Positions 1 through 10,571 of a DNA stretch of 44,160 bases are shown here, in pieces. The DNA is from Tranquillimonas rosea (GTDB lineage: Bacteria; Pseudomonadota; Alphaproteobacteria; Rhodobacterales; Rhodobacteraceae): the NCBI RefSeq assembly GCF_900111315.1, contig NZ_FOGU01000019.1, forward strand, positions 1 to 44,160, in the 5' to 3' direction. Below the pieces are notes generated by a model. That model ran no database searches, was not told the origin of the DNA, and was given only the letters and a program-made list of their open reading frames with translations. A program made the position numbers and the translations under genes. Position 1 is the first letter of the stretch, and the number at the start of each line of letters is the position of its first letter.

Positions 1-1176
<1,176 letters not shown>

Positions 1177-1190
1177 GCGGACTGCCACCG

Positions 1191-1213
1191 GGCCGGGCGC
1201 AAGGCGTCCGGCC
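1191..1213 (+). terminator. Hairpin after tuf
   Basis: GGCCGG, a G-T pair and CGC pair with GCG and CCGGCC around an AAG loop, giving a 10-bp stem starting 14 bases after the tuf stop. There is no T run, so it may be a weak or Rho-assisted terminator, or an mRNA 3' end protector between tuf and the S10 genes. Confidence 0.5.
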
Positions 1214-1266
1214 TGCCGAGACAAGAACAAGGATTCGACGTGGGGGCGGCAATACGGCCGGCTCCA

Positions 1267-1295
1267 CCTCTCAATTCGAACGAGCCTACGAGAGG
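1267..1295 (+). promoter_or_regulatory. Leader hairpin covering the rpsJ ribosome binding site
   Basis: CCTCTC at 1267-1272 can pair with GAGAGG at 1290-1295. The 3' arm contains the purine-rich AGAGG that is the best Shine-Dalgarno candidate for the rpsJ start at 1303. The stem is only 6 bp with a 17-base loop, so the regulatory reading is tentative. Confidence 0.35.
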
Positions 1296-1302
1296 CAAAA
1301 CC

Positions 1303-1617
<315 letters not shown>

Positions 1618-1632
1618 GGGAGGGCAGTAGTC

Positions 1633-2514
1633 ATGTTGCGCTCTGGTGTAATCGCAAAGAAGGTCGGGATGACCCGGCTCTTCATGGAGGACGGGAAGCA
1701 GGTTCCCGTGACCGTTCTTCAACTCGACAATCTGCAGGTCGTGGCGCAGCGCACGGCCGACCGTGACGGTTATTCGGCCGTCCAGCTCGGCTGTGGCACA
1801 GCGAAGGCCAAGAACACGACGAAGGCCCTGCGCGGTCACTTCGCCGTCGCCAAGGTCGAACCGAAGCGGAAGATCGCGGAGTTCCGCGTCGCCCCCGAGA
1901 ACCTCATCGAGGTCGGCGAGGAGATCACCGCGAACCACTACTTCGCCGGCCAGTTCGTCGACGTGTGCGGCACGTCGATCGGTAAGGGCTTCGCGGGTGC
2001 CATGAAGCGGCACAACTTCCGCGGCCTCGAGGCCACGCACGGCGTCTCGATCGCGCACCGCTCGCACGGGTCGACCGGCCAGTGCCAGGACCCCGGCAAG
2101 GTGTTCAAGGGCAAGAAGATGGCCGGCCACATGGGCGCCGCCCGCGTGACCACGCAGAACCTGCAGGTCGTCCGTACCGACGCCGACCGTGGCCTGATCA
2201 TGGTCAAGGGTGCGGTTCCAGGCGGCAAGGGCGGCTGGGTCACCATCAAGGACGCGGTGAAGAAGCCGGTCCCTGACGGCCTGATCTATCCCGCCGCGCT
2301 GAAATCGGCCGCGAAAGAGGCGGAGCGTCTGGCACAGGAAGCCGCCGAACAGGCCGCTGCCGAAGAGGCTGCCGAGGCCGAGCGCCTGGCCGCCGAGCAG
2401 GCCGCCCAGGAAGAAGCCGCGCTGAAGGAAGCCGAAGCCGATCTGCAGTCGGGCCAGTCGGACGACAGCAACGCGGACGGCAACGCCACCGAGAAGAAGG
2501 ATGGTGACGAATGA
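1633..2514 (+). CDS. rplC: 50S ribosomal protein L3 with long acidic tail
   Basis: Ribosomal protein L3, an early assembly protein near the peptidyl transferase centre. The conserved core runs from the [15 protein letters not shown] start to about residue 215 and includes the SHGSTGQ loop. The product is 293 aa, against roughly 210 aa for E. coli L3. The extra ~75 residues are an Ala/Glu-rich stretch predicted helical from composition (about 220-270), then a Ser/Asp/Asn/Gly-rich acidic end. Its stop overlaps the rplD start in an ATGA, so the two are translationally coupled. L3 extensions occur in Rhodobacterales to my knowledge; this tail's role is unknown. Confidence 0.96.
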   Translation: MLRSGVIAKKVGMTRLFMEDGKQVPVTVLQLDNLQVVAQRTADRDGYSAVQLGCGTAKAKNTTKALRGHFAVAKVEPKRKIAEFRVAPENLIEVGEEITANHYFAGQFVDVCGTSIGKGFAGAMKRHNFRGLEATHGVSIAHRSHGSTGQCQDPGKVFKGKKMAGHMGAARVTTQNLQVVRTDADRGLIMVKGAVPGGKGGWVTIKDAVKKPVPDGLIYPAALKSAAKEAERLAQEAAEQAAAEEAAEAERLAAEQAAQEEAALKEAEADLQSGQSDDSNADGNATEKKDGDE

Positions 2515-3131
2515 AACTCGACGTGATCACGCTGGACGGCGGCAGCGCCGGTTCGGTCGATCTCGGCGACGAGATCTTCGGCCTCGAACCCCGCGCGGAC
2601 ATCCTGCACCGCGTCGTGCGCTGGCAGCGCGCGGCGGCCCAGCAGGGGACGCACAAGGCCAAGACCCGGACCGAGACCAGCTACTCGACCAAAAAGATCT
2701 ATCGCCAGAAGGGCACGGGCGGCGCGCGTCACGGCGACCGCAATGCCCCGATTTTCCGCAAGGGCGGTATCTACAAGGGCCCGGTCCCGCGCAGCCATGC
2801 GCATGATCTGCCCAAGAAGTTCCGGAAGCTGGGCCTGCGTCACGCGCTGAGCTCGAAGGCCCAGACCGGCAACCTCGTGGTGATCGACGACACCGCGCTC
2901 GAGCAGCCCAAGACGGGTGCCCTGGCCAAGAAGGTCAAGGACCTGGGCTGGAAGCGCGCGCTCGTCATCGACGGCTCCGAGGTCAACGAAAACTTCGCCC
3001 GCGCCGCGGCCAACATCGAAGGCCTCGACGTGCTGCCCAGCCAGGGCGCGAATGTCTACGACATCCTGCGCCGCGACACGCTGGTCATCACGAAGGCGGG
3101 CGTCGAAGCACTGGAGGCTCGGCTGAAATGA
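2511..3131 (+). CDS. rplD: 50S ribosomal protein L4
   Basis: Ribosomal protein L4 (206 aa, normal length), which lines the exit tunnel. The family hallmark is the extended loop with [12 protein letters not shown] around residues 64-75. In E. coli L4 represses its own S10 operon by binding the leader; whether that applies here is not shown. It overlaps rplC and rplW by 4 bases on both sides (ATGA), a tight coupling that supports the chosen start. Confidence 0.97.
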   Translation: MKLDVITLDGGSAGSVDLGDEIFGLEPRADILHRVVRWQRAAAQQGTHKAKTRTETSYSTKKIYRQKGTGGARHGDRNAPIFRKGGIYKGPVPRSHAHDLPKKFRKLGLRHALSSKAQTGNLVVIDDTALEQPKTGALAKKVKDLGWKRALVIDGSEVNENFARAAANIEGLDVLPSQGANVYDILRRDTLVITKAGVEALEARLK

Positions 3132-3424
3132 GCGTGAAGACCGAACATTACGACGTCATCCGCCGGCCGGTCATCACCGAGAAGGCGACGCTGGCCTCCG
3201 AATCGGGCGCCGTCGTCTTCGAAGTGGCGATCGATGCGAACAAGCCGCAGATCAAGGAAGCGGTCGAAGGCCTGTTCGGCGTGAAGGTGAAGGCGGTGAA
3301 CACCACCATCACCAAGGGCAAGCAGAAGCGTTTCCGCGGCGTCCGTGGCCGCCGGAAGGACTTCAAGAAGGCGTACGTGACCCTCGAGGAGGGAAACACC
3401 ATAGACGTGACCACCGGTCTCTGA
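3128..3424 (+). CDS. rplW: 50S ribosomal protein L23
   Basis: Ribosomal protein L23 (98 aa), located at the exit tunnel mouth and the docking site for trigger factor and SRP. The N-terminal [14 protein letters not shown] is the family signature, and the basic loop [20 protein letters not shown] contacts 23S rRNA. It overlaps rplD by 4 bases and is followed by a 110-base gap with a strong hairpin before rplB, so rplC-rplD-rplW form a coupled block. Confidence 0.97.
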   Translation: MSVKTEHYDVIRRPVITEKATLASESGAVVFEVAIDANKPQIKEAVEGLFGVKVKAVNTTITKGKQKRFRGVRGRRKDFKKAYVTLEEGNTIDVTTGL

Positions 3425-3444
3425 TACCGGACCACGATCCGCGG

Positions 3445-3475
3445 CGGCCCCCGAATATCGGGGGCCGGCGCTTTT
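3445..3475 (+). terminator. Terminator-like hairpin between rplW and rplB
   Basis: CGGCCCCCGA (3445-3454) pairs perfectly with TCGGGGGCCG (3458-3467) around an ATA loop. GCG-C and four T residues (3472-3475) follow. It looks like a partial intrinsic terminator inside the S10 cluster and could lower expression of the genes downstream of rplW. Confidence 0.6.
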
Positions 3476-3534
3476 GAAGACGAACCCTCCCGGGGCCGCG
3501 CGCCCTGGGGCCAAGCAAACGGAAGACAGGAACC

Positions 3535-4377
3535 ATGGCACTCAAGTCGTACAAGCCGACGACTGCCGGCCAGCGCGGGCTGGTGCTGATCGACCGTTCG
3601 GAGCTTTGGAAAGGGCGCCCGGTCAAGAACCTCACCGAGGGTCTGACCAAGAACGGCGGCCGGAACAACACCGGACGGATCACCATGCGCCGCAAGGGCG
3701 GCGGGGCAAAGCGGCTCTATCGCGTCGTCGATTTCAAGCGGTCCAAGCGTGACGTCGAAGCCGTCGTCGTGCGGGTCGAATACGACCCCAACCGCACCGC
3801 ATTCATCGCGCTGATCCAGTACACCGACGGCGAACAATCCTACATCCTCGCGCCGCAGCGCCTGGGCGTGGGCGACAAGATCATCGCCGGCCAGAAGGTC
3901 GACGTGAAGCCGGGCAACGCGATGCCGTTCTCGGGCATGCCGATCGGCACGATCGTCCACAACATCGAGCTGAAGCCGGGCAAGGGCGGCCAGATGGCGC
4001 GCGCCGCCGGCACCTACGCCCAGTTCGTCGGCCGCGACGGCGGCTATGCGCAGATCCGCCTGTCCTCGGGCGAACTGCGGATGGTCCGGCAGGAATGCTT
4101 CGCCACCGTCGGCGCCGTGTCGAACCCCGACAACAGCAACCAGAACTTCGGCAAGGCCGGCCGCAGCCGTCACATGGGCAAGCGTCCGACCGTCCGCGGT
4201 GTCGTGATGAACCCGATCGACCACCCCCACGGCGGCGGCGAAGGCCGCACCTCGGGTGGCCGTCACCCGGTTACGCCCTGGGGCCAGCCCACGAAGGGCA
4301 TGCGCACCCGTGATACCAACAAGGCGTCGCAGAAGCTCATCATTCGCTCGCGTCACGCCAGGAAGAAAGGGCGCTAA
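3535..4377 (+). CDS. rplB: 50S ribosomal protein L2
   Basis: Ribosomal protein L2 (280 aa, normal length), needed for subunit association and peptidyl transfer. Family motifs are clear: [16 protein letters not shown] near residue 40, then the C-terminal [18 protein letters not shown] region, which holds the conserved His near the active centre. AGGAA precedes the ATG. Only 3 bases separate it from rpsS, so rplB starts a close-packed run of genes to rplP. Confidence 0.98.
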   Translation: MALKSYKPTTAGQRGLVLIDRSELWKGRPVKNLTEGLTKNGGRNNTGRITMRRKGGGAKRLYRVVDFKRSKRDVEAVVVRVEYDPNRTAFIALIQYTDGEQSYILAPQRLGVGDKIIAGQKVDVKPGNAMPFSGMPIGTIVHNIELKPGKGGQMARAAGTYAQFVGRDGGYAQIRLSSGELRMVRQECFATVGAVSNPDNSNQNFGKAGRSRHMGKRPTVRGVVMNPIDHPHGGGEGRTSGGRHPVTPWGQPTKGMRTRDTNKASQKLIIRSRHARKKGR

Positions 4378-4380
4378 TAC

Positions 4381-4659
4381 ATGGCACGCGCTGTCTGGAA
4401 AGGGCCTTTTGTGGACTCGTACGTCCTCAAGAAGGCCGAAAAATCCCGCGAGTCGGGCCGCAACGAGGTCATCAAGATCTGGTCGCGCCGCTCGACCATC
4501 CTGCCCCAGTTCGTGGGCCTCACCTTCGGCGTCTACAATGGCCACAAGCACATCCCAGTCAATGTGTCTGAGGAGATGATCGGCCAGAAGTTCGGTGAAT
4601 ACGCGCCGAGCCGGACCTATACCGGCCACGCCGCCGACAAGAAAGCGAAGCGGAAGTAA
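4381..4659 (+). CDS. rpsS: 30S ribosomal protein S19
   Basis: Ribosomal protein S19 (92 aa), a 30S head protein that contacts S13. The start [12 protein letters not shown] and the C-terminal [14 protein letters not shown] are characteristic. It lies 3 bases after rplB and 3 bases before rplV, and no other start is plausible. Confidence 0.97.
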   Translation: MARAVWKGPFVDSYVLKKAEKSRESGRNEVIKIWSRRSTILPQFVGLTFGVYNGHKHIPVNVSEEMIGQKFGEYAPSRTYTGHAADKKAKRK

Positions 4660-4662
4660 GTC

Positions 4663-5043
4663 ATGGGCCAGGTAAAGAATCCACGCCGCGTGGCCGAAAA
4701 CGAGGCCATGGCGAAGACTCGCATGCTGCGCACCAGCCCGCAGAAGCTGAACCTCGTTGCGGCGCTGATCCGCGGCAAGAAGGTTGAGCGCGCGCTGAGC
4801 GAGCTGACATTCTCGAAGAAGCGGATCGCGCTCGACGTGCGGAAGTGTCTGCAGTCGGCGATCGCCAACGCCGAGAACAACCACAACCTCGACGTCGACG
4901 AACTGGTCGTCGCCGAGGCGTATGTTGGCAAGAACCTGGTGATGAAGCGCGGCAAGCCCCGCGCCCGCGGCCGGTTCGGCCGGATCAACAAGCCGTTCTC
5001 GGAGATCACCATCAAGGTCCGCCAAGTCGAGGAGCAAGCCTAA
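4663..5043 (+). CDS. rplV: 50S ribosomal protein L22
   Basis: Ribosomal protein L22 (126 aa), whose beta-hairpin lines the exit tunnel and interacts with macrolides. The N-terminal [19 protein letters not shown] segment and the hairpin-tip region [19 protein letters not shown] are conserved. Its TAA stop shares one base with the rpsC start (TAATG), so termination-reinitiation is likely. Confidence 0.97.
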   Translation: MGQVKNPRRVAENEAMAKTRMLRTSPQKLNLVAALIRGKKVERALSELTFSKKRIALDVRKCLQSAIANAENNHNLDVDELVVAEAYVGKNLVMKRGKPRARGRFGRINKPFSEITIKVRQVEEQA

Positions 5044-5750
5044 TGGGTCACAAGGTTAACCCCGTCGGCATGCGGCTTCAGGTCAACCGGACCTGGGACA
5101 GCCGCTGGTTCGCCGACACGAAGGATTACGGTGATCTTCTGCTCGAAGACATCAAGATCCGCGAGTTCATCAAGAAAGAGGCCAAGCAGGCCGGCGTGTC
5201 GCGCGTGATCATCGAGCGGCCGCACAAGAAGTGCCGCGTGACGATTCACGCCGCCCGTCCCGGTGTCATCATCGGCAAGAAGGGCGCGGACATCGAGGCG
5301 CTGCGCCGCAAGCTGTCGAAGATGACCGACAGCGAGCTGCACCTCAACATCGTCGAGGTGCGCAAGCCCGAGGTCGACGCTCAGCTCGTGGGTGAGAGCA
5401 TCGCCCAGCAGCTGGAGCGCCGCGTCAGCTTCCGCCGTGCGATGAAGCGGGCCGTGCAGAACGCGATGCGCATGGGTGCCCAGGGCATCCGCGTGAACGT
5501 GGCCGGCCGTCTCGGCGGTGCCGAGATCGCGCGGACCGAGTGGTATCGCGAAGGGCGGGTGCCGCTGCACACGCTGCGCGCCGATATCGATTTCGCCAAT
5601 GTCGAGGCGCAGACGCCCTACGGCATTATCGGCATCAAGGTCTGGATCTTCAAAGGCGAGATTCTCGAGCACGATCCCGCGGCTCGTGATCGTCGCCAGC
5701 AGGAGCTCCAGGAAGGTCCCGCGCCCCGTGGCGCCGGCGGCCGCCGCTAA
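5043..5750 (+). CDS. rpsC: 30S ribosomal protein S3
   Basis: Ribosomal protein S3 (235 aa), part of the mRNA entry tunnel. It starts [12 protein letters not shown], contains the KH-domain loop [11 protein letters not shown] near residue 80, and ends with a short basic, Gly-rich tail. The open frame extends upstream to 4845, but the conserved N terminus and the one-base overlap with rplV fix the start at 5043. Confidence 0.97.
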   Translation: MGHKVNPVGMRLQVNRTWDSRWFADTKDYGDLLLEDIKIREFIKKEAKQAGVSRVIIERPHKKCRVTIHAARPGVIIGKKGADIEALRRKLSKMTDSELHLNIVEVRKPEVDAQLVGESIAQQLERRVSFRRAMKRAVQNAMRMGAQGIRVNVAGRLGGAEIARTEWYREGRVPLHTLRADIDFANVEAQTPYGIIGIKVWIFKGEILEHDPAARDRRQQELQEGPAPRGAGGRR

Positions 5751-5762
5751 GGAGTAGACACG

Positions 5763-6176
5763 ATGCTGCAACCCAAGCGCACGAAATTCCGCAAACAGCA
5801 CAAGGGCCGTATCCACGGTGATGCGAAGGGCGGCACAGAGCTGAACTTCGGCACCTACGGCCTGAAGGCGATCGAGCCCGAGCGCATCACCGCGCGCCAG
5901 ATCGAGGCCGCCCGTCGTGCCATGACCCGCCACATGCGTCGTCAGGGCCGCGTCTGGATCCGGATCTTCCCCGATCTGCCGATCACCGCCAAGCCCATCG
6001 AAGTCCGTATGGGTAAGGGCAAGGGCTCGGTCGACCGCTGGGCCGCCAAGGTCAAGCCCGGCCGTGTCATGTTCGAGATCGACGGCGTCAACGAGGAAAC
6101 CGCGATCGAGGCCCTGCGCCTTGCCGCGATGAAGCTGCCGATCAAGACGCGCACCATCATCCGGGACGATTGGTGA
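5763..6176 (+). CDS. rplP: 50S ribosomal protein L16
   Basis: Ribosomal protein L16 (137 aa), which organises the A-site region of 23S r[19 protein letters not shown] and [17 protein letters not shown] are conserved. Arg82 here aligns with E. coli Arg81, the residue hydroxylated by the 2OG oxygenase YcfD/RoxA (established in E. coli). The next gene encodes an unrelated-type 2OG oxygenase-like protein. A perfect hairpin follows 42 bases after the stop. Confidence 0.97.
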   Translation: MLQPKRTKFRKQHKGRIHGDAKGGTELNFGTYGLKAIEPERITARQIEAARRAMTRHMRRQGRVWIRIFPDLPITAKPIEVRMGKGKGSVDRWAAKVKPGRVMFEIDGVNEETAIEALRLAAMKLPIKTRTIIRDDW

Positions 6177-6218
6177 GTCGGTCCCCGGACCCGCGCACCG
6201 CGACCTGACGCACACAGC

Positions 6219-6242
6219 AAAGGCGGGCCTCGGCCCGCCTTT
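6219..6242 (+). terminator. Perfect hairpin after rplP
   Basis: AAAGGCGGGC (6219-6228) and GCCCGCCTTT (6233-6242) pair fully around a CTCG loop. The short T run at its 3' side makes it a probable intrinsic terminator. It lies inside what is a single S10 operon in E. coli, separating rplP from the oxygenase-like gene and rpmC. Confidence 0.75.
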
Positions 6243-6263
6243 CGCGTCTCTGACGAGGGTATC

Positions 6264-6887
6264 ATGGCCAATATCTCTTCGCTTTTCGTCACGCGCCTCT
6301 ACCGCGCGCAACTGTCCTCTCTCGGGACGAAGCCGATCGACCCGAAAGAGCTCGAGGCGTCGTGCCTCTCCATCGCCGAGGACGACGAGGCCGGGCAGGA
6401 CTGGTGCGAGGAGAACGATTTCCCCGGCTACACCAGCTATGCCTCGCTGACCGATCTGGGGTGGCGCTTCCCGATCTTCGACGACCTGATCAAGGTGCTC
6501 GACAAACATGTCGCCGCCTTCGCCGAGGATCTCGAGTTCGACCTGGGCGAGGGACGGCTGAAGCTCGAGGACATCTGGATCAACATCCTCCCCGAGGGCG
6601 GCATTCACACCGCGCACCTGCATCCCCATTCGGTGATCTCGGGGACGACCTACGTGGCGATGCCCGAGGGCACGTCGGCCATCAAGTTCGAGGATCCGCG
6701 CTTTGCCATGATGATGGCCGCCCCGCCGCGCCGGAAGGACGCGCGCGAGGATCAGCGCAACTTCGTCTACGTCGCGCCGCAGGTGGGGGATGTCATGCTG
6801 TGGGAAAGCTGGCTGCGCCACGAGGTGCCGATGAACATGTCCGAAGAGGACCGGATCAGCGTCAGCTTCAACTACGCCTGGGCCTGA
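6264..6887 (+). CDS. Putative 2OG-Fe(II) oxygenase inside the ribosomal cluster
   Basis: A 207-aa protein that I match to the TIGR02466/2OG-Fe(II) oxygenase_5 type of hypothetical proteins. A histidine-rich motif HTAHLHPHS spans residues 115-123 and leads into SGTTYV (126-131). A distal His186 (WLRHEVP) and Arg197 (RISVSF) fit the last iron ligand and the 2-oxoglutarate-binding basic residue of the double-stranded beta-helix fold. The substrate is unknown. It lies between rplP and rpmC, behind a terminator hairpin and before a new promoter, so it may be read separately or by readthrough. A ribosome-modifying role is only an inference from position. Confidence 0.75.
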   Translation: MANISSLFVTRLYRAQLSSLGTKPIDPKELEASCLSIAEDDEAGQDWCEENDFPGYTSYASLTDLGWRFPIFDDLIKVLDKHVAAFAEDLEFDLGEGRLKLEDIWINILPEGGIHTAHLHPHSVISGTTYVAMPEGTSAIKFEDPRFAMMMAAPPRRKDAREDQRNFVYVAPQVGDVMLWESWLRHEVPMNMSEEDRISVSFNYAWA

Positions 6888-6912
6888 ACGCCCCGCGGGA
6901 CGATTCAGGGGG

Positions 6913-6941
6913 TTGTCTGAGCGCCGTAACGGACGTATACG
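6913..6941 (+). promoter_or_regulatory. Candidate promoter for the rpmC unit
   Basis: TTGTCT (6913-6918) and TATACG (6936-6941) are separated by 17 bases, a good sigma-70-type match 89 bases upstream of rpmC. It follows the terminator after rplP and could supply the rpmC-to-rpmD genes with their own start. Confidence 0.5.
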
Positions 6942-6950
6942 GCGCGCTCA
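6918..6950 (+). terminator. Hairpin after the oxygenase-like gene
   Basis: TGAGCGCCGTA (6918-6928) pairs with TACGGCGCGCTCA (6938-6950), with a two-base bulge. It overlaps the -10 region of the candidate promoter, so it may act as a dyad operator or as a 3' hairpin for the oxygenase mRNA. No T tract follows. Confidence 0.4.
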
Positions 6951-7029
6951 TCCAGCTCCACCGGGAATCAGGGTGACCCAGACGCACAGTCGGACGGGGC
7001 CCTCCAGTGATGTTGAAAGGAACAGAGTT

Positions 7030-7242
7030 ATGGCACTCGATGCCACGGAACTGAGAGACAAGACGCCGGACCAGCTGCGCGATCAGCTGGAACAGCTCAA
7101 GAAGGAAGCGTTCAACCTGCGCTTCCAGCAGGCGACCAACCAGATCGAGAACACCGCGCGCATGCGCAGCGTTCGTCGTGACGTCGCCCGCATCAAGACC
7201 GTTCTGAACGAGAAAGCGGCGACGGCCGCGTCGGAGGCCTGA
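7030..7242 (+). CDS. rpmC: 50S ribosomal protein L29
   Basis: Ribosomal protein L29 (70 aa), two helices at the exit tunnel mouth. [14 protein letters not shown] and [14 protein letters not shown] are conserved. The start at 7030 is supported by GAAAGGAA upstream; the open frame back to 6913 adds a non-conserved stretch and was rejected. It leads the second ribosomal block, and rpsQ follows after 2 bases. Confidence 0.96.
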   Translation: MALDATELRDKTPDQLRDQLEQLKKEAFNLRFQQATNQIENTARMRSVRRDVARIKTVLNEKAATAASEA

Positions 7243-7244
7243 CC

Positions 7245-7478
7245 ATGCCCAAGAGAATCCTCCAAGGCACCGTGACCAGCGATTCCAACGACCAGACCGT
7301 CACCGTTTCGGTGGAGCGTCGTTTCACGCATCCCGTTCTGAAGAAGACGATCCGTAAGTCCAAGAAGTACCGGGCTCACGATCCCAAGAACGAGTTCAAG
7401 AAGGGCGAGTCGATCCGCATTCAGGAATGCCCGCCCCGCTCGAAGACGAAGCGCTGGGAGGTGGTCGCGCGCGACTGA
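7245..7478 (+). CDS. rpsQ: 30S ribosomal protein S17
   Basis: Ribosomal protein S17 (77 aa), an OB-fold 16S binder. It starts [13 protein letters not shown], and [20 protein letters not shown] is the conserved central strand-loop. It lies two bases after rpmC. A 77-base gap with a small GGTTT/AAACC dyad separates it from rplN. Confidence 0.96.
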   Translation: MPKRILQGTVTSDSNDQTVTVSVERRFTHPVLKKTIRKSKKYRAHDPKNEFKKGESIRIQECPPRSKTKRWEVVARD

Positions 7479-7555
7479 CGCGAACCACATTCCGGTTTGA
7501 TCGAAACCCTGGGGAGAAGGCCTGAAAGAGCCCCCCAAAGGTCGGGAGTAACCCC

Positions 7556-7924
7556 ATGATCCAGATGCAGACCAATCTGGATGTCGCTGACAACTCCGGC
7601 GCACGCCGGGTTCAGTGCATCAAGGTCCTCGGCGGCTCCAAGCGCAAGTATGCGTCCGTGGGCGACATCATCGTCGTCTCGGTAAAGGAAGCCATTCCGC
7701 GCGGCCGCGTGAAGAAGGGCGACGTCCGCAAGGCTGTCGTCGTGCGCACCGCCAAGGAAGTCCGCCGCGAGGACGGCACCGCGATCCGTTTCGACCGGAA
7801 CGCCGCCGTCATCCTCAACAACAACAACGAGCCCGTCGGCACCCGTATCTTCGGACCCGTGGTGCGCGAACTGCGCTCGAAGAACTTCATGAAGATCATT
7901 TCGCTCGCTCCGGAGGTGCTCTGA
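7556..7924 (+). CDS. rplN: 50S ribosomal protein L14
   Basis: Ribosomal protein L14 (122 aa, exact family length), at the subunit interface. It starts [17 protein letters not shown] and has the usual GVKKGD-like and [10 protein letters not shown] segments. GGGAGT precedes the start. The stop shares a base with the rplX start (TGATG). Confidence 0.97.
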   Translation: MIQMQTNLDVADNSGARRVQCIKVLGGSKRKYASVGDIIVVSVKEAIPRGRVKKGDVRKAVVVRTAKEVRREDGTAIRFDRNAAVILNNNNEPVGTRIFGPVVRELRSKNFMKIISLAPEVL

Positions 7925-8229
7925 TGGCTGCGAAGCTGAAGAAGGGCGACAAGGTCGTCGTGCTCGCCGGCAAGGACAAGGGCAAGCAGGGCGAGATCAC
8001 CGCGGTGATGCCGAAGGACGGCAAGGCCGTGGTCGATGGCATCAACATCGCCACCCGCCACACCCGCCAGTCGCAGACCAGCCAGGGCGGCCGCATCCCC
8101 AAGCCGATGCCGGTTGACCTGTCGAACCTCGCGATCGTCGATGCAAACGGCAAGCCCAGCCGGGTCGGCTTCCGCACGGAAGACGGCAAGAAGGTCCGCT
8201 TCGCCAAGACCACGGGGGACGCGCTCTGA
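7924..8229 (+). CDS. rplX: 50S ribosomal protein L24
   Basis: Ribosomal protein L24 (101 aa), an assembly initiator with a KOW motif: [20 protein letters not shown] at residues 4-23. The overlap with rplN at the start and with rplE at the stop (both one base, TGATG) fixes its ends. Confidence 0.97.
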   Translation: MAAKLKKGDKVVVLAGKDKGKQGEITAVMPKDGKAVVDGINIATRHTRQSQTSQGGRIPKPMPVDLSNLAIVDANGKPSRVGFRTEDGKKVRFAKTTGDAL

Positions 8230-8792
8230 TGCTCGATACCACCGACTACACCCCGCGCCTGCGCAGCTTCTACCGCGACACCGTTCGCGAGGCGCTGCAC
8301 CAGGAATTCGGCTACAAGAATGCCATGCAGATCCCGCGGCTCGACAAGATCGTGCTGAACATCGGGGCCGGCACCGAAGCCGTGAAAGACTCCAAGAAGG
8401 CCAAATCGGCTGCGGATGACCTGACCAAGATCGCCGGCCAGAAGGCCGTGGTGACCAAGGCGAAGAAGTCGATCGCCGGCTTCCGCGTCCGCGAGGGCAT
8501 GCCCCTCGGCGCCAAGGTGACGCTGCGCGGCGACCGGATGTACGAATTCCTCGACCGCATGATCACCATCGCGATGCCGCGCATCCGCGACTTCCGCGGC
8601 GTGTCCGGCAAGGCGTTCGATGGCGGCGGCAACTATGCCATGGGCATCAAGGAACATATCGTCTTCCCCGAGATCAACTTCGACCAGGTCGACGAGGTCT
8701 GGGGTATGGACATCATCATCTGCACCACCGCGAAGACAGACGCGGAAGCCAAGGCGATGTTGAAGCAATTCAACATGCCCTTCACGAGCTGA
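8229..8792 (+). CDS. rplE: 50S ribosomal protein L5
   Basis: Ribosomal protein L5 (187 aa), a 5S rRNA-binding protein of the central protuberance. Conserved segments include [32 protein letters not shown] and the C-terminal FPEINFDQV. Start coupled to rplX by one base; rpsN follows after 20 bases. Confidence 0.97.
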   Translation: MLDTTDYTPRLRSFYRDTVREALHQEFGYKNAMQIPRLDKIVLNIGAGTEAVKDSKKAKSAADDLTKIAGQKAVVTKAKKSIAGFRVREGMPLGAKVTLRGDRMYEFLDRMITIAMPRIRDFRGVSGKAFDGGGNYAMGIKEHIVFPEINFDQVDEVWGMDIIICTTAKTDAEAKAMLKQFNMPFTS

Positions 8793-8812
8793 TCGCGGGA
8801 GGAGAAAGATTT

Positions 8813-9118
8813 ATGGCCAAGAAAGCAATGATCGAACGCGAGAAGAAGCGCCAGCGCATGGTCAAGCAGTATGCTGCCAAGCGCGCCGCTCTCAAGGAAA
8901 TCGCGGAAGACGAGAACCGGCCGCGGGAAGAGCGGTTCAAGGCGCAGCTCAAGCTGGCGGACCTGCCGCGCAACAGCTCGGCGACCCGCCTGCACAACCG
9001 CTGCCAGCTCACCGGGCGTCCCCACGCCTATCACCGTAAGCTGAAGATGAGCCGGATCGCCCTTCGGGAGCTTGGCTACCAGGGCCACATCCCCGGTCTC
9101 GTCAAGTCGAGCTGGTAA
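8813..9118 (+). CDS. rpsN: 30S ribosomal protein S14
   Basis: Ribosomal protein S14 (101 aa). The long form, which lacks the four-cysteine zinc motif of short S14; only one Cys (in [15 protein letters not shown]) is present. This is the usual alphaproteobacterial type. AGGAGAAAG upstream is a clear ribosome binding site. Confidence 0.97.
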   Translation: MAKKAMIEREKKRQRMVKQYAAKRAALKEIAEDENRPREERFKAQLKLADLPRNSSATRLHNRCQLTGRPHAYHRKLKMSRIALRELGYQGHIPGLVKSSW

Positions 9119-9130
9119 GGAGGACAAGAG

Positions 9131-9523
9131 ATGAACGATCCTCTCGGCGATATGCTCACCCGCATCCGCAACGCTCAGATGCGCCACAAGTCGACCGTCC
9201 GCACCCCGGCCTCCAAGCTGCGCGCCTGGGTTCTGGATGTGCTGGTCGACGAAGGCTACATCCGCAGCTACGAGCGCGTCACCGGCCGCAACGGCCACCC
9301 CGAGCTTGAGATCTCGCTCAAGTACTTCGAGGGCAGCCCGGTCATCCAGAACATCCAGCGCGTCTCGACGCCTGGCCGTCGCGTATATTCCGGCTCGCAA
9401 GAGATCCCGCAGGTCCGTCAGGGCCTGGGCGTCTCGATCGTGTCGACCTCGCGCGGCGTGATGTCTGACGCCGCAGCCCGCACCGCCAATGTCGGCGGTG
9501 AGGTTCTCTGCACGGTATTCTAA
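9131..9523 (+). CDS. rpsH: 30S ribosomal protein S8
   Basis: Ribosomal protein S8 (130 aa). Starts [16 protein letters not shown]; the C-terminal [13 protein letters not shown] is the family signature. In E. coli S8 represses the spc operon by binding L5 mRNA; not tested here. AAGGAGGA before the start is a near-perfect ribosome binding site. Confidence 0.97.
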   Translation: MNDPLGDMLTRIRNAQMRHKSTVRTPASKLRAWVLDVLVDEGYIRSYERVTGRNGHPELEISLKYFEGSPVIQNIQRVSTPGRRVYSGSQEIPQVRQGLGVSIVSTSRGVMSDAAARTANVGGEVLCTVF

Positions 9524-9535
9524 GGAGGTCCACGG

Positions 9536-10069
9536 ATGTCTCGTATCGGAAAACGTCCCATCGAGCTGCCCTCCGGTGTCGAAGCCAAGGTGCAGGGAAA
9601 TTTCGTGGAAGTGAAAGGCCCCAAGGGGACCCGCAGCTTCCACGCCAACGACGATGTCACCGTCGCGCTCGAGGAGAACGCCCTCACCGTGACGCCGCGC
9701 GGCAATTCCAAGCGCGCGCGGCAGCAGTGGGGCATGACCCGCACCATGGTCGCGAACCTGGTGCAGGGCGTGAGCGACGGCTTCAAGAAAGAGCTTGAAA
9801 TCTCGGGTGTCGGTTACCGCGCCCAGATGCAGGGCAACGTCCTGAAGCTGAACCTCGGCCTCAGCCACGACGTCGACTTCGAGGTGCCGGAGGGCGTGAC
9901 CGTGTCCGTCCCGAAGCCCACGGATGTCATCGTCGAAGGCATCGATCAGCAGCTCGTCGGCCAAGTCGCGGCCAATATCCGCGAATGGCGCCTGCCCGAA
10001 CCCTACAAGGGCAAGGGTATCAAGTACAAAGGCGAGTATATCTTCCAGAAGGAAGGCAAGAAGAAGTAA
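9536..10069 (+). CDS. rplF: 50S ribosomal protein L6
   Basis: Ribosomal protein L6 (177 aa, normal length), near the factor-binding site. Starts [15 protein letters not shown] and ends with the conserved [13 protein letters not shown] region and a lysine tail. TAAGGAGGTCC precedes the start. Confidence 0.97.
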   Translation: MSRIGKRPIELPSGVEAKVQGNFVEVKGPKGTRSFHANDDVTVALEENALTVTPRGNSKRARQQWGMTRTMVANLVQGVSDGFKKELEISGVGYRAQMQGNVLKLNLGLSHDVDFEVPEGVTVSVPKPTDVIVEGIDQQLVGQVAANIREWRLPEPYKGKGIKYKGEYIFQKEGKKK

Positions 10070-10080
10070 GGAACGCGACA

Positions 10081-10440
10081 ATGGCATACAGCAAAAGGGA
10101 TATGTTCCTGAAACGCCGCCTGCGCGTTCGGAACAAGCTTCGCAAGGAATCCAGCGGGCGCGCGCGCCTGTCGGTGCACCGCTCGAACAAGAACATTCAC
10201 GTCCAGCTGATCGACGACGTGCAGGGTCACACGCTGGCCCAGGCATCGACGATGGAAAGCGAACTGGGCTTCGTCGGCAAGAACAACACCGACGCCGCCG
10301 CCAAGGTTGGCAGCACCATCGCCGAGCGCGCCAAGAAGGCCGGGATCGAGACCTGCTACTTCGACCGTGGCGGTTTCCTCTATCACGGCACCATCAAAGC
10401 GTTGGCCGATGCCGCACGCGAAGGCGGCCTGAAGTTCTGA
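10081..10440 (+). CDS. rplR: 50S ribosomal protein L18
   Basis: Ribosomal protein L18 (119 aa), a 5S rRNA binder. [18 protein letters not shown] and the C-terminal [20 protein letters not shown] are conserved. The open frame reaches back to 9985, but the ATG at 10081 with AAGGAA upstream is the family start. A 131-base gap with a strong hairpin separates it from rpsE. Confidence 0.97.
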   Translation: MAYSKRDMFLKRRLRVRNKLRKESSGRARLSVHRSNKNIHVQLIDDVQGHTLAQASTMESELGFVGKNNTDAAAKVGSTIAERAKKAGIETCYFDRGGFLYHGTIKALADAAREGGLKF

Positions 10441-10449
10441 ATGACGCGT

Positions 10450-10467
10450 CGGGGCCCTCGGGCCCCG
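10450..10467 (+). terminator. Hairpin between rplR and rpsE
   Basis: CGGGGCC (10450-10456) and GGCCCCG (10461-10467) pair perfectly around a CTCG loop, followed by only TT. It may be an attenuator or mRNA stabiliser. The rest of the gap to 10571 is GC-rich and holds the rpsE ribosome binding site AAGGAGG. Confidence 0.5.
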
Positions 10468-10571
10468 TTCGCCAGTGTAGGCGGGGCAGACCGCCTCGAT
10501 GATCCGGGGGCCGCGCGCCCACCGCGATTGGACAAACGGCGCGCCGGGCGCGTCAGCACGAAGGAGGCCGC

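Noticed and set aside
3148-6821. Long minus-strand frames (629 and 593 codons) opposite rplW-rpmC
   Set aside because: They mirror conserved ribosomal protein genes in a GC-rich genome. Composition is typical of shadow frames, with no motifs.
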